Positions 25,202 through 33,056 of a stretch of DNA of 64,000 bases are shown here, in pieces. Made by a program: the position numbers and the translations under genes. Numbering within the stretch: position 1 is the stretch's first letter; every line of letters starts with the position of its first letter. The stretch is from Cytophagales bacterium (GTDB lineage Bacteria > Bacteroidota > Bacteroidia > Cytophagales > Spirosomataceae), in NCBI GenBank assembly GCA_013298025.1, contig JAAFJE010000001.1:372001-436000 (forward strand), read 5' to 3'. The notes beneath the pieces are model-generated. The model saw only the letters and a list, made by a program, of their open reading frames with translations. It made no database searches and was not told the DNA's origin.

Positions 25202-26488
25202 CTAGCTAATTTTATCCGACGATAAAAACCAAGTAGTGATACCTGCCAAGACCGTAGGAATGGCAAAAATCAAAAAGTTTGCCCCCATCGATAAGCCCAC
25301 GCCAATCAAGATGCCACCCACGGCGGGGCCAATAATGCCTCCCAAGCGTCCAATGCCAATCGACCAGCCTACGCCTGTGGTACGAAACTCTGTCGGATAC
25401 ATTCTGGCAGCCACGGCATACAGCCCTACAAAACCGCCTTGTACACCAAAACCCAATAGCCCGAATACCAGCAACAATACGTCTGAGCCAATGAATAGCT
25501 TGAAGATTGCCATGAGTATGCCCGTGAGGATTAGTATCGTGCCAATGGTTTTTTTGAGGCCATATTTACTAGAAAAATACCCTTGCGTTACGATGCCTAC
25601 AAATGCCCCGCAATTGAATACAGTGCCTGCATAAATCGCCAATTCCATCGACAAACCTGCGGCCGATGCCAGTTTAGGAATCCAACTTGTGAGGAAATAA
25701 AGCGTAGCAAATGCCAAAAATAGGGCTGTCCATAATTGCAAAGTAGGCTTTCGATAGGCTTTGTCTAAAACCTTTGCTACCGAATTTTTATGCAATTGCA
25801 AAGGCTTGTCGGGCAAATAAGTCAATGGCACTTTTCCCATTTTTACGAGCAATCCATTGACTTTGGTTAAGGCATTTACAGGCTGTGATTTTAAATAAAA
25901 GTCGATAGATTCTACTAAAAACAAATAAATCAAGGGCAACGACAACAGCGTAGCTACACCAGCCCATTGAAATAGTGCTTGCCAACCTTGTAAAGGAATC
26001 AGGTACGCCGCCACTAAACCCGACAACACCGCCCCCACAGGATAGCCCGATAGCACAAAACTGACCCAAAAATCCTTGGTTTTCGCAGGAGCGTACTCAG
26101 AGGTAATGGCTGCTGTACTCGCCAACATACATCCAATACCTAGCCCGTTGATGAATCGAAAAATCATCAAAATTTGTACATTCGCCGCATAAGAAGTCAG
26201 GAAAATGGTCAGGCTCATCAATAAGCCACTGAGCAACATCATGCTTTTTCTTCCAATTTTATCGGCAAACGGTGCTAAGACCAAAGCCCCGACGGTCATG
26301 CCTATCAAGCCCGAACTAAACACTACGCCCAAGGCTTGCGGACTTACATTCCAGCCTTTCGCAATGGCAGGAGCGGCATACGAAATCACCATTACGTCCA
26401 TGCCATCGAGCATATTCATCAAAAAGCATATTAGAATGGTCGTATAAGCCCACTTCGATACAGCAGGCGTTTCTAAGGTTATGTTCAT
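25202..26488 (-). CDS. MFS aromatic-acid transporter (AAHS type, PcaK/CouT-like)
   Basis: A 428-residue 12-TM major facilitator from the ATG at 26488; the frame extends 13 codons upstream but the first membrane segment begins soon after MNITLETPAVSKW. TM1 contains LDGMDVMVISYAAP, the DGxD motif required by PcaK-type aromatic acid:H+ symporters, and loop 2-3 has the MFS signature DKIGRKSMM. Its position in the aromatic cluster supports uptake of hydroxycinnamates, 4-hydroxybenzoate or protocatechuate across the inner membrane. It follows the amidohydrolase by 52 bases. Confidence 0.88.
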   Translation of the reverse strand: MNITLETPAVSKWAYTTILICFLMNMLDGMDVMVISYAAPAIAKGWNVSPQALGVVFSSGLIGMTVGALVLAPFADKIGRKSMMLLSGLLMSLTIFLTSYAANVQILMIFRFINGLGIGCMLASTAAITSEYAPAKTKDFWVSFVLSGYPVGAVLSGLVAAYLIPLQGWQALFQWAGVATLLSLPLIYLFLVESIDFYLKSQPVNALTKVNGLLVKMGKVPLTYLPDKPLQLHKNSVAKVLDKAYRKPTLQLWTALFLAFATLYFLTSWIPKLASAAGLSMELAIYAGTVFNCGAFVGIVTQGYFSSKYGLKKTIGTILILTGILMAIFKLFIGSDVLLLVFGLLGFGVQGGFVGLYAVAARMYPTEFRTTGVGWSIGIGRLGGIIGPAVGGILIGVGLSMGANFLIFAIPTVLAGITTWFLSSDKIS

Positions 26489-26540
26489 AGTCCTGTTTAA
26501 GTAGTTTAGCAATGCAAATTGTAACACAAAGTGTTTATTA

Positions 26541-27410
26541 TCAATTTTTTAAACCCAACATCCGAATGGCGTTTTCTTTCAAAATCAAAGGCTTTACTTG
26601 TGGTTTGAAACCTGCTTCTTCAAAATCTTTTATCCAACGTTCGGGCGTAATCAAGGGGAAGTCTGTTCCAAAGAGCATTCGGTCTTTGAGCAAGGTATTG
26701 GCATATTGCACCAGTTGTGGTGGGAAATATTTGGGCGACCAGCCACTGAGGTCGATGTACACGTTGGGTTTGTGCATCGCCACAGAAAGGGCTTCGTCTT
26801 GCCAAGGCCAACTTGGGTGTGCAATGATAATCGGACAATCGGGGAAATCAATTGCCACGTCGTCGAGGTGAATCGGATTAGAATACTCTAATCGCAAGCC
26901 TCCGCCTCCACGCACCCCACTGCCAAAACCCGAATGCCCCGAATGAAACAGCATAGGTAATTTGTACTCAGCAATTACTTCATAAAGCGGATACGCCATT
27001 TTATCTTGTGGGTAAAAACCCTGTACTGTTGGGTGAAATTTGAAGCCTTTTACCCCATAATTTTCAATCAAATCACGGGCTTCTCTGGCACCCATTCGTC
27101 CTTTGTGTGGGTCGATGCTCGCAAAGGCAATCATTACATCGTCGTTTTTCAATGCTCCTTCGGCTACTTCTATGTTCGGAATACGGCGTTTGCCAACGGT
27201 ATGCTCGGCATCTATTGTAAACATAACAAATGCCATGTTGCGTTCACGGTAATAATCGGCGGTTTCCTGAATGGTAGGTCTTTTGTCTGATTTAAAATAT
27301 TTGGCAAAAGCCTCGTCAAACTCCGAACGATAATCGTCGTGTGGCTGACAACACGACACTTCTGCGTGCGTGTGTACATCTATGGCTATGACTTTTTGAA
27401 TGTCTATCAT
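26541..27410 (-). CDS. Amidohydrolase-2 family metal hydrolase, candidate retro-Claisen beta-ketoacyl-CoA hydrolase (CouO-like)
   Basis: A 289-residue TIM-barrel hydrolase from the ATG at 27410 (an ORF extension upstream looks untranslated). Metal-binding and catalytic elements are visible: DVHTHAE (His-x-His), GVKGFKFHP, MLFHSGHSG, IIIAHPSWPWQD and LFGTDFPL (Asp). This is the ACMSD/amidohydrolase-2 group. In CoA-dependent p-hydroxycinnamate pathways of Rhodococcus (CouO) and Agrobacterium (Atu1421), a hydrolase of this kind splits 4-hydroxybenzoylacetyl-CoA to 4-hydroxybenzoate and acetyl-CoA. The adjacent ligase, hydratase and dehydrogenase make that assignment likely; a decarboxylase is the main alternative. 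Confidence 0.75.
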   Translation of the reverse strand: MIDIQKVIAIDVHTHAEVSCCQPHDDYRSEFDEAFAKYFKSDKRPTIQETADYYRERNMAFVMFTIDAEHTVGKRRIPNIEVAEGALKNDDVMIAFASIDPHKGRMGAREARDLIENYGVKGFKFHPTVQGFYPQDKMAYPLYEVIAEYKLPMLFHSGHSGFGSGVRGGGGLRLEYSNPIHLDDVAIDFPDCPIIIAHPSWPWQDEALSVAMHKPNVYIDLSGWSPKYFPPQLVQYANTLLKDRMLFGTDFPLITPERWIKDFEEAGFKPQVKPLILKENAIRMLGLKN

Positions 27411-27446
27411 TTTTTTAAAATATACAAAAACTCCGTTGTTAAGTAG

Positions 27447-27477
27447 CAAACCTACATGAGTAGTGTACGAAAGTTTT
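27447..27477 (-). promoter_or_regulatory. Candidate promoter with recurrent ACGAAAGTTTT motif
   Basis: The reverse strand has TAGGTTTG (27454-27447), a match to TAnnTTTG, 37 bases before the amidohydrolase start. No TTTG lies at -33; instead the forward sequence GTACGAAAGTTTT (27465-27477) covers that position. The 11-mer ACGAAAGTTTT recurs in two other intergenic spots. Confidence 0.4.
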
Positions 27478-27544
27478 ACTTTATTCTTAAAAACAATTAT
27501 CTGAAAATCAATATATTAATGCAAAAAAATACACTTCCGTCGAA

Positions 27545-28672
27545 TTATTCTACAAAACCAGCCTTGGGTTTTTGCCCTGTTTTGGTCCAATGTAACAAGG
27601 CTTCAAAAGCCTTTTGGGTTTGTTGGGGAGTAAAATTACAATGTCCTTGTCCGTTGGTATATTTTACGGTAAAATACTGGTCTTTTTGTTGCTGATGTAC
27701 CATGTTTTCAAAATTAACCACGCCATAAGTGGCAGGAATCAATTGGTCGTAAATGGTATGCAACAACAAAACGGGCTTGTCTATTTTACCTGTTCGGTCG
27801 TATTTACCGAAAATCAAATTAGGATTAACGGTTGCAACTAAACGTTCGGCTTGTTGATTTACCACCAAATTATTGGGAAAACCACTGTACAAGGTATTGG
27901 TATTATCGAAAGGATTGCCTCCTGCTTTTTGGGCAATATCCCGCAAGACATTTTCATTAAACATCAACGAAAATGGCAGGTCGTCGAGTTTTAGGTCAAA
28001 TCTTTTGGCAAAAGCAATCGCCAAAACTGAGTCTTTGGCAAGTAGGGCTTCTTTGATGGCTTTCGCTTTTCCCACCATTGCTCTCATGTTGAGGGCTGGT
28101 GTAAGGGTTTTTGAGGCAAAAATTTCTTTCAACGAAGGTACAATTCCTGGAAACAAGCCATTGAAAGTAGCATACATATCATACTCTTTGCGGCATTGCA
28201 AGTAGGGTCGGCTCGAAAGCGGACACAAAGGCAATGCCCCGTTGTAGTATTGTCCAAAGTTTTCGATAGTAGCCAAGGTGATTCCTCCTCCCATCGAATG
28301 CCCCACCATAAAAGTAGAGTCGGGTTTGCCGTATTGTTTGATAAAGTATTGTCGCAAGGCTTCGGTGTCGTCAACGCCTTGCGGTAAGGCAAAACCTTGG
28401 TATTGATAGTCGGAAGCAGCCACAGCGTAGCCTTTAGCCAAAAATGGCTTCATGCGTACCAGAAACTCAGGATTTTGGCTTTGCAAAGGTTTGCTTCCCA
28501 TAAATTCGTAGCCGTGGGCGTACATCACCAATTTGCCTTTCCAATTTTCTGGAAATAAAATGCGGTATTTCGCTCCATTGATAGCTCCCGAATCAATTTT
28601 GGCAATGTTTTGCCCCAATACTGCACTGGCTGTGAGCAAGAGCCATCCCAACAATACGAGTTGTTTTTTCAT
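27545..28672 (-). CDS. Secreted alpha/beta hydrolase
   Basis: A 375-residue protein with signal peptide MKKQLVLLGWLLLTASAVLGQ. The alpha/beta hydrolase core has the strand KLVMYAHGYEFMG, nucleophile elbow GHSMGG (about residues 131-136) and a late histidine in GQGHCNFTPQQ. Four cysteines around LCPLSSRPYLQCRKEYD may form a disulfide, fitting an exported enzyme. It lies in the aromatic region, between the amidohydrolase and the MetE-like gene, so an aromatic-ester esterase is plausible; the substrate cannot be read from the sequence. Confidence 0.78.
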   Translation of the reverse strand: MKKQLVLLGWLLLTASAVLGQNIAKIDSGAINGAKYRILFPENWKGKLVMYAHGYEFMGSKPLQSQNPEFLVRMKPFLAKGYAVAASDYQYQGFALPQGVDDTEALRQYFIKQYGKPDSTFMVGHSMGGGITLATIENFGQYYNGALPLCPLSSRPYLQCRKEYDMYATFNGLFPGIVPSLKEIFASKTLTPALNMRAMVGKAKAIKEALLAKDSVLAIAFAKRFDLKLDDLPFSLMFNENVLRDIAQKAGGNPFDNTNTLYSGFPNNLVVNQQAERLVATVNPNLIFGKYDRTGKIDKPVLLLHTIYDQLIPATYGVVNFENMVHQQQKDQYFTVKYTNGQGHCNFTPQQTQKAFEALLHWTKTGQKPKAGFVE

Positions 28673-28758
28673 ATATTGATAAAAGAAAATTGAAGTTTTC
28701 CGTCAACCCCAGCATGAAATATTTATACGTTTTTTCCCTTGATACGAGGACTTGAAAA

Positions 28759-28889
28759 TTGTGAATTAGTCAGTTGTGAATTAGTGTATTGGTTTTTAGG
28801 CACTTACAGCTTAGTTTAATCAAAAGTAATTTTGAATGCTCAATTGCCTAATTCACAACTCCCTAATTAACTAATTCACAACTCCCTAA
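28759..28889. repeat. Direct and inverted copies of TTGTGAATTAG
   Basis: TTGTGAATTAG occurs at 28759-28769 and 28774-28784, and its reverse complement CTAATTCACAA at 28848-28858 and 28871-28881. The right-hand pair is embedded in a 19-base direct repeat with a 23-base period. The four copies can fold into a long stem in the gap between the MetE-like gene and the secreted hydrolase. Confidence 0.65.
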
Positions 28890-28896
28890 CTCACAC

Positions 28897-30003
28897 CTAG
28901 GCTTCGCCCCATACTTTGATTGCCGTGTTTACCACCAATTCAATTTTACGCCATTGGTCGTCGTGGGTCAAATCGTTGCCATGATGCGTTGACGAAAAGC
29001 CACATTGCGGACTTACGCAAAGGTTTTCGAGTGGTATGTATTGAGCCGCCTCGTCGATACGCTTGCAAAGGTCGTCGATGTTTTCGAGTGCTTTTACTTT
29101 AGACGAAACAATGCCTAGTACTACGTGCTTGTGCGAAGGCACAAAACGAAGCGGAGCAAAATCGCCACTGCGTTCGTCGTCGTATTCCAAGAAATAAGCA
29201 TCCACATTGATTTCGTTGAAAAGGATTTCGGCCACAGGCTCGTAGCCACCTTCGGCAAACCAAGTACTGCGGTAGTTGCCTCGGCACAAATGAATGCCAA
29301 CGGTAAGGTCTTTGGGGCGGTCGTCGATAACCGAGTTGATAAGAGCGGCATACGTGCGAGGCAATTGGTTGGGGTCTTCGCCACGAGCTTGGGCGGCGGC
29401 ACGCATTTTGGGGTCGCAGAGATAGGCCAAATTGGTATCGTCGAGTTGCAAATATCGTAAGCCTGCATCATACAAATGGGCTATTTCTTGGCGATAGGCT
29501 TTAGACAAATCAGCAAAAAACTCGTCCATGTCGGGGTAAGAATTGATGTCGATTGATTTGCGTCCTCCTCTAAAGTGAATCATGGTAGGCGATGGAATCG
29601 ACACTTTAGGCGTTTGACTCACAACCGATTGCAGGTAGTTGAAGTCGGCCACTTGAATATCTTTTGTATGAGCCAATTTGCCTGTTACACTCAGCACTGG
29701 CGGCGTAAAGCCATCTTCGGCAGCTTTGGCGTTGGGATTTGCCTCAATGCCTCCCGTTACGGTAACACCCGCCAATTCTTTCAAAAAATCGAGGTGAAAA
29801 TAATCTCGACGAAACTCTCCATCAGTAATGGCCTTCATGCCTGTAGCTTCCAATTTCTTCACAGTTTCGGCAATGCCTTCGTTTTCTATAGCTCGGAGTT
29901 CTTCGGCAGAAATTTGCCCCATTTTCCATTTCAAACGATTTTCTTTCACGGCTGGCGTTCTCAAAAGGCTTCCCACGTGGTCGGCTCTAAAAGGAGGTTT
30001 CAT
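28897..30003 (-). CDS. MetE-like cobalamin-independent methyltransferase (YxjG/YxjH type)
   Basis: A 368-residue protein equal to the C-terminal catalytic half of MetE. Residues 5-14 RADHVGSLLR, ATGMKAITDGEFRRDYFHLDFL, YLQLDDTN, the zinc ligands in GIHLCRGN (His, Cys) and SPQCGFSS (Cys) are all present. Members transfer methyl groups from folate, methylcobalamin substitutes or small methyl donors to homocysteine or other thiols. Its place between an esterase and regulators of aromatic catabolism raises the possibility that it handles methyl groups from methoxylated aromatics, but this is only inference; ordinary methionine synthesis or salvage is equally possible. Confidence 0.82.
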   Translation of the reverse strand: MKPPFRADHVGSLLRTPAVKENRLKWKMGQISAEELRAIENEGIAETVKKLEATGMKAITDGEFRRDYFHLDFLKELAGVTVTGGIEANPNAKAAEDGFTPPVLSVTGKLAHTKDIQVADFNYLQSVVSQTPKVSIPSPTMIHFRGGRKSIDINSYPDMDEFFADLSKAYRQEIAHLYDAGLRYLQLDDTNLAYLCDPKMRAAAQARGEDPNQLPRTYAALINSVIDDRPKDLTVGIHLCRGNYRSTWFAEGGYEPVAEILFNEINVDAYFLEYDDERSGDFAPLRFVPSHKHVVLGIVSSKVKALENIDDLCKRIDEAAQYIPLENLCVSPQCGFSSTHHGNDLTHDDQWRKIELVVNTAIKVWGEA

Positions 30004-30280
30004 AGTACAGTTGGTTTGTTAAGAAGAGGTACGAAGGCTAAGGTTTGCGAAGGGTTGAACAAACCTTGGCTTTCGATACCTCTCATTTGGGGATAGATTA
30101 ATTTACAATATATTATGTTGTTTTTTGGATAGTTACGTGGTTGGTATAATTATGCTAAAGATTTTTAACGTCTTTTTATTAAAACAAATAGTACAATTTT
30201 TTCTTTTAATTTTTATGTAAAATTGCAAATTATTTTAAAGATTAAATAGGCAAGAAGAGAGAATAAATAGGATAAATCAA
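30004..30280. other. Intergenic leader of the MetE-like gene
   Basis: A 277-base gap between the MetE-like gene and the AraC gene. The part near the MetE-like start holds the imperfect stem described separately; the remainder is AT-rich with no consensus promoter that I could find. Confidence 0.5.
30026..30082 (-). promoter_or_regulatory. Long imperfect leader hairpin before the MetE-like gene
   Basis: The segment from GAGGTACGAAGG (30026) pairs with the segment ending at ACCTC (30082), about 22 base pairs with one bulge and a 12-base loop. On the reverse strand it ends 22 bases before the ATG at 30003 and is not followed by a U tract, so it looks like a structured leader rather than a terminator. 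It does not resemble the SAM-I or SAH riboswitch consensus that I know. Confidence 0.45.
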
Positions 30281-31189
30281 TCAATTTTCATTTTTTCTAA
30301 AGCGATTTGGGGTCATTTGTGTTTTAGATTTGAAAAAACGACAAAAATCGCTTGGGTCGAGCTTGCCTAATTTGAAGGCTATTTCGCCAATACTCATACT
30401 GGTTTGTTTGAGCATTACTTTAGCTTCCAAAATACGCATTTCTTCGAGCAACTCGTGGGCCGATTTGCCCGTGGTGGCTTTCACACTTTTGTGCAAATGA
30501 TTGGGCGAAACCGCCAAATAATCGGCGTATTCTTGTACGGTTTTCTTCTCATAAATAAAACTCGACAAGGCATCTTTGTAGCGTTGGGTCAATTGTGTAG
30601 CTGCGTTTTGGGGCTTCATACCTTGGGGATTTACCTGCAAACTCAATTCTACAAAAATGCTGAGGAGGTACATTTTCAAAAGGCTGATACGCTCAGGTTG
30701 ATTTTTTTTGTATTCTTCCCATAAAAGCTCCAATAACGCAACAACAGCCTTATCGTCAGTTACTTGCACAATCGGATTGCCCGTAAATTGGAAAAAGGGC
30801 AAGTCGGTAATAAAATCGGTTGGTGTAAGCGATTGATTGAAAATTTCGGGTAAAAAATGGCAATAAAATCCCTCGGCATCTTCGCTGATATACTCTAAAG
30901 ATGTGATTTGGTCGGCAGGCAGGGCAAACAAATGGTGTGGCTCAAGCACATATTGGGTAAGTCCTTTGCTACGAATGGCTTTGCCTTTAGTCAAATAAAT
31001 AAAAAAATACACCAAACGCCGATGCGGTTGTAAGGGCAATTTGAGATGAGGTTTGTAATATTCTACTTTTTCTATGTGAAATTGGTCGTACAATTGTGCC
31101 ACTTCGGGCTTCCAGTTGCCAAACAAATAATCATCAAATTGCGATGGTTTCAGGCTTGGAATATGCGATTGGACAGACGATAGTTTCAT
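30281..31189 (-). CDS. AraC-family transcriptional regulator
   Basis: A 302-residue regulator with an N-terminal cupin-like sensing domain (residues about 50-150, ending in FYCHFLPEIFN) and a C-terminal AraC DNA-binding domain. The two helix-turn-helix units are KTVQEYADYLAVSPNHLHKSVKATTG and MSIGEIAFKLGKLDPSDFCRFFKSKTQMTPNRFR. It lies between the acyl-CoA dehydrogenase and the MetE-like gene, all on the same strand, and is not similar in its N-terminal half to the regulator at 19436. It may control the upper hydroxycinnamate genes; the effector is unknown. Confidence 0.85.
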   Translation of the reverse strand: MKLSSVQSHIPSLKPSQFDDYLFGNWKPEVAQLYDQFHIEKVEYYKPHLKLPLQPHRRLVYFFIYLTKGKAIRSKGLTQYVLEPHHLFALPADQITSLEYISEDAEGFYCHFLPEIFNQSLTPTDFITDLPFFQFTGNPIVQVTDDKAVVALLELLWEEYKKNQPERISLLKMYLLSIFVELSLQVNPQGMKPQNAATQLTQRYKDALSSFIYEKKTVQEYADYLAVSPNHLHKSVKATTGKSAHELLEEMRILEAKVMLKQTSMSIGEIAFKLGKLDPSDFCRFFKSKTQMTPNRFRKNEN

Positions 31190-31310
31190 AAATGCTGAGG
31201 GATGGGTGAAATTGTGAATGGTTAATTAGTATTTTGATTTTCAACAAATTATCATTCACTCAATTAATTAAAATACCTGAAATCAATAGCTCGAAAACAT
31301 TCGGACAGGA

Positions 31311-33056
31311 CTAAGGCAAGGTTAATAACTCGTCGTTTTGCAAAGAAATAGCCCAATGATGACAAGCAGGAAAATGGTATTTAAAAAAGAAGCGTAAGCT
31401 ATGAATTTTGTCCTGATAAAATGCGTTGTCAGGCGTATCGGAAGCCAGTGCTTGCTGTGCCGTACTTCCCATTTTGAGCCATTGCCAAGCCACATTGAGC
31501 ATCCCGAAATAATGCAAATACAGGGTAGCATCGGCCAAAAAGGCTTCTGTTCCTTGCGTAGTGGCACGTTGCAACAAACGAGCGGTAATTTCCTTAAAAC
31601 GAAGCACTTCGGTATTGAAATTTGTCGTAAAACTTGATAAATTCTCAGGCATATTCGTCAAGGTTTGTTGCACTTCTTTTTCCCAAAGTGTCAAGATTTT
31701 CCCTTGACTTCCCCCTATTTGTCGCCCCAATAAGGTTTGTGCTTGAATCCCCGTTGTGCCTTCATAAATGCTCATGATACGCACATCTCTTGCCATTTGT
31801 TCTAAAGGAAAATCGTTGGTGTAGCCATAGCCTCCCAATACTTGCAAGCCCTGATGTACCGCTTGGTTGCCCATTTCGGCACCAACGGTTTTTACCACAG
31901 GCGTAAGCAATTGTAAGAGTGCTTCATAATACGCCTGTTGTTCAAGCGACACTTTAGCCAAGTCGAGGTAGAGGTAGCATTGCAAAAGCAAGGACAGCAC
32001 CCCTTCGGTAATGACCTTTTGGTCGAGCAACATTTTCTTCACATCAGGATGATTGACAATCGGCGTAGGTGCCGACTCGTTGGGTCGCCTGCCTTGTCGT
32101 CGTTCTTGGGCGTATTGCAAAGACGTATAATAAGCCGCCGAAGCCAGTTGCGTACCACCCAAGCCAACACCTAGTCGGGCGGCGTTCATCATCTGGAACA
32201 TTTGGAGAAGACCCTCATGGGCTTTTCCCAACAAAAAACCTTCGCATTGGTCGTCTTCGCCAAAGCTTAAATGAAGGGCTGGCGTAGCTTTTTGTCCCAT
32301 TTTATGATACAAACCAATGGTTTTTACATCGTTAGTTTGTGTCGGATTGTCCCATTTATGTTTGGGTACAATAAACAAAGAAATGCCCTTAACGCCCTGC
32401 GGAGCGTCTGCTATGCGAGCCAAGACTAGGTGAATAATATTTTCGGTAAGGTCGTGGTCGCCTGCCGAAATGAATATTTTTTGTCCTTTGATGCGGTACG
32501 TTCCATCGGACTGAGGGAAAGCTGTAGTCGTAATTTCGGCGAGCGAACTACCCGCTTGTGGCTCGGTAAGGCACATGGTTCCTGCCCATTTTCCAGCCAA
32601 TAAAGGCGGTACAAAGGTTTGTTTTTGGGTATCTGTACCGAAAGCAAGTATCAAATTGGCACAGCCTTGTACCAAGTCGGAAAACATCACAAAGCTGTTA
32701 TTGGCACAGCCCAATATAAAATCGACCGCCGCAAAAACGCTTTTAGGCATTTGTTGTCCTTCCCATTCCAAGGCAAAAGGAGCAGCCAACAAGCCCGATT
32801 CGGCCATTGCCTTAAAAAACACGTGTACGCCTTCATGCACCGCTACTTGCTGGTCGATGCACGTAGGTTCTTGTTTATCGGCTGGCTGATAAAAGGCTTG
32901 TATTTTATCGGCAATACTCGTAGCCATATCGAGTACCATTGCTAGTGTGCTTTGGTCGTGTATTTCAAAAAAAGGATACGCCAATAATTGCTGTACTTGG
33001 TGTACTTCCCACAAGGTAAAGTCTAAGTTTCTTCTCGAAAAAAGGGCTTGTTTCAT
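31311..33056 (-). CDS. Acyl-CoA dehydrogenase (large, DmdC/FadE5-like)
   Basis: A 581-residue flavoenzyme of the long acyl-CoA dehydrogenase subgroup. The FAD/substrate motifs MCLTEPQAGSSLAEITT and GQKIFISAGDHDLTENI (about residues 160-210), the middle beta domain, and the C-terminal QVLGGYGYTNDFPLEQMARDVRIMSIYEGTTGIQA with the catalytic glutamate in YEGTTG are present. It should desaturate acyl-CoA with electron transfer to ETF. In this neighbourhood it could oxidise dihydro-p-coumaroyl- or dihydroferuloyl-CoA to the cinnamoyl thioester, as PhdC does in Corynebacterium; a fatty-acid role cannot be excluded. Confidence 0.85.
   Translation of the reverse strand: MKQALFSRRNLDFTLWEVHQVQQLLAYPFFEIHDQSTLAMVLDMATSIADKIQAFYQPADKQEPTCIDQQVAVHEGVHVFFKAMAESGLLAAPFALEWEGQQMPKSVFAAVDFILGCANNSFVMFSDLVQGCANLILAFGTDTQKQTFVPPLLAGKWAGTMCLTEPQAGSSLAEITTTAFPQSDGTYRIKGQKIFISAGDHDLTENIIHLVLARIADAPQGVKGISLFIVPKHKWDNPTQTNDVKTIGLYHKMGQKATPALHLSFGEDDQCEGFLLGKAHEGLLQMFQMMNAARLGVGLGGTQLASAAYYTSLQYAQERRQGRRPNESAPTPIVNHPDVKKMLLDQKVITEGVLSLLLQCYLYLDLAKVSLEQQAYYEALLQLLTPVVKTVGAEMGNQAVHQGLQVLGGYGYTNDFPLEQMARDVRIMSIYEGTTGIQAQTLLGRQIGGSQGKILTLWEKEVQQTLTNMPENLSSFTTNFNTEVLRFKEITARLLQRATTQGTEAFLADATLYLHYFGMLNVAWQWLKMGSTAQQALASDTPDNAFYQDKIHSLRFFFKYHFPACHHWAISLQNDELLTLP

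Noticed and set aside
30026-30082. SAM or SAH riboswitch before the MetE-like gene
   Set aside because: The stem does not carry the conserved cores of those riboswitches that I can recognise; kept only as an unassigned leader hairpin.
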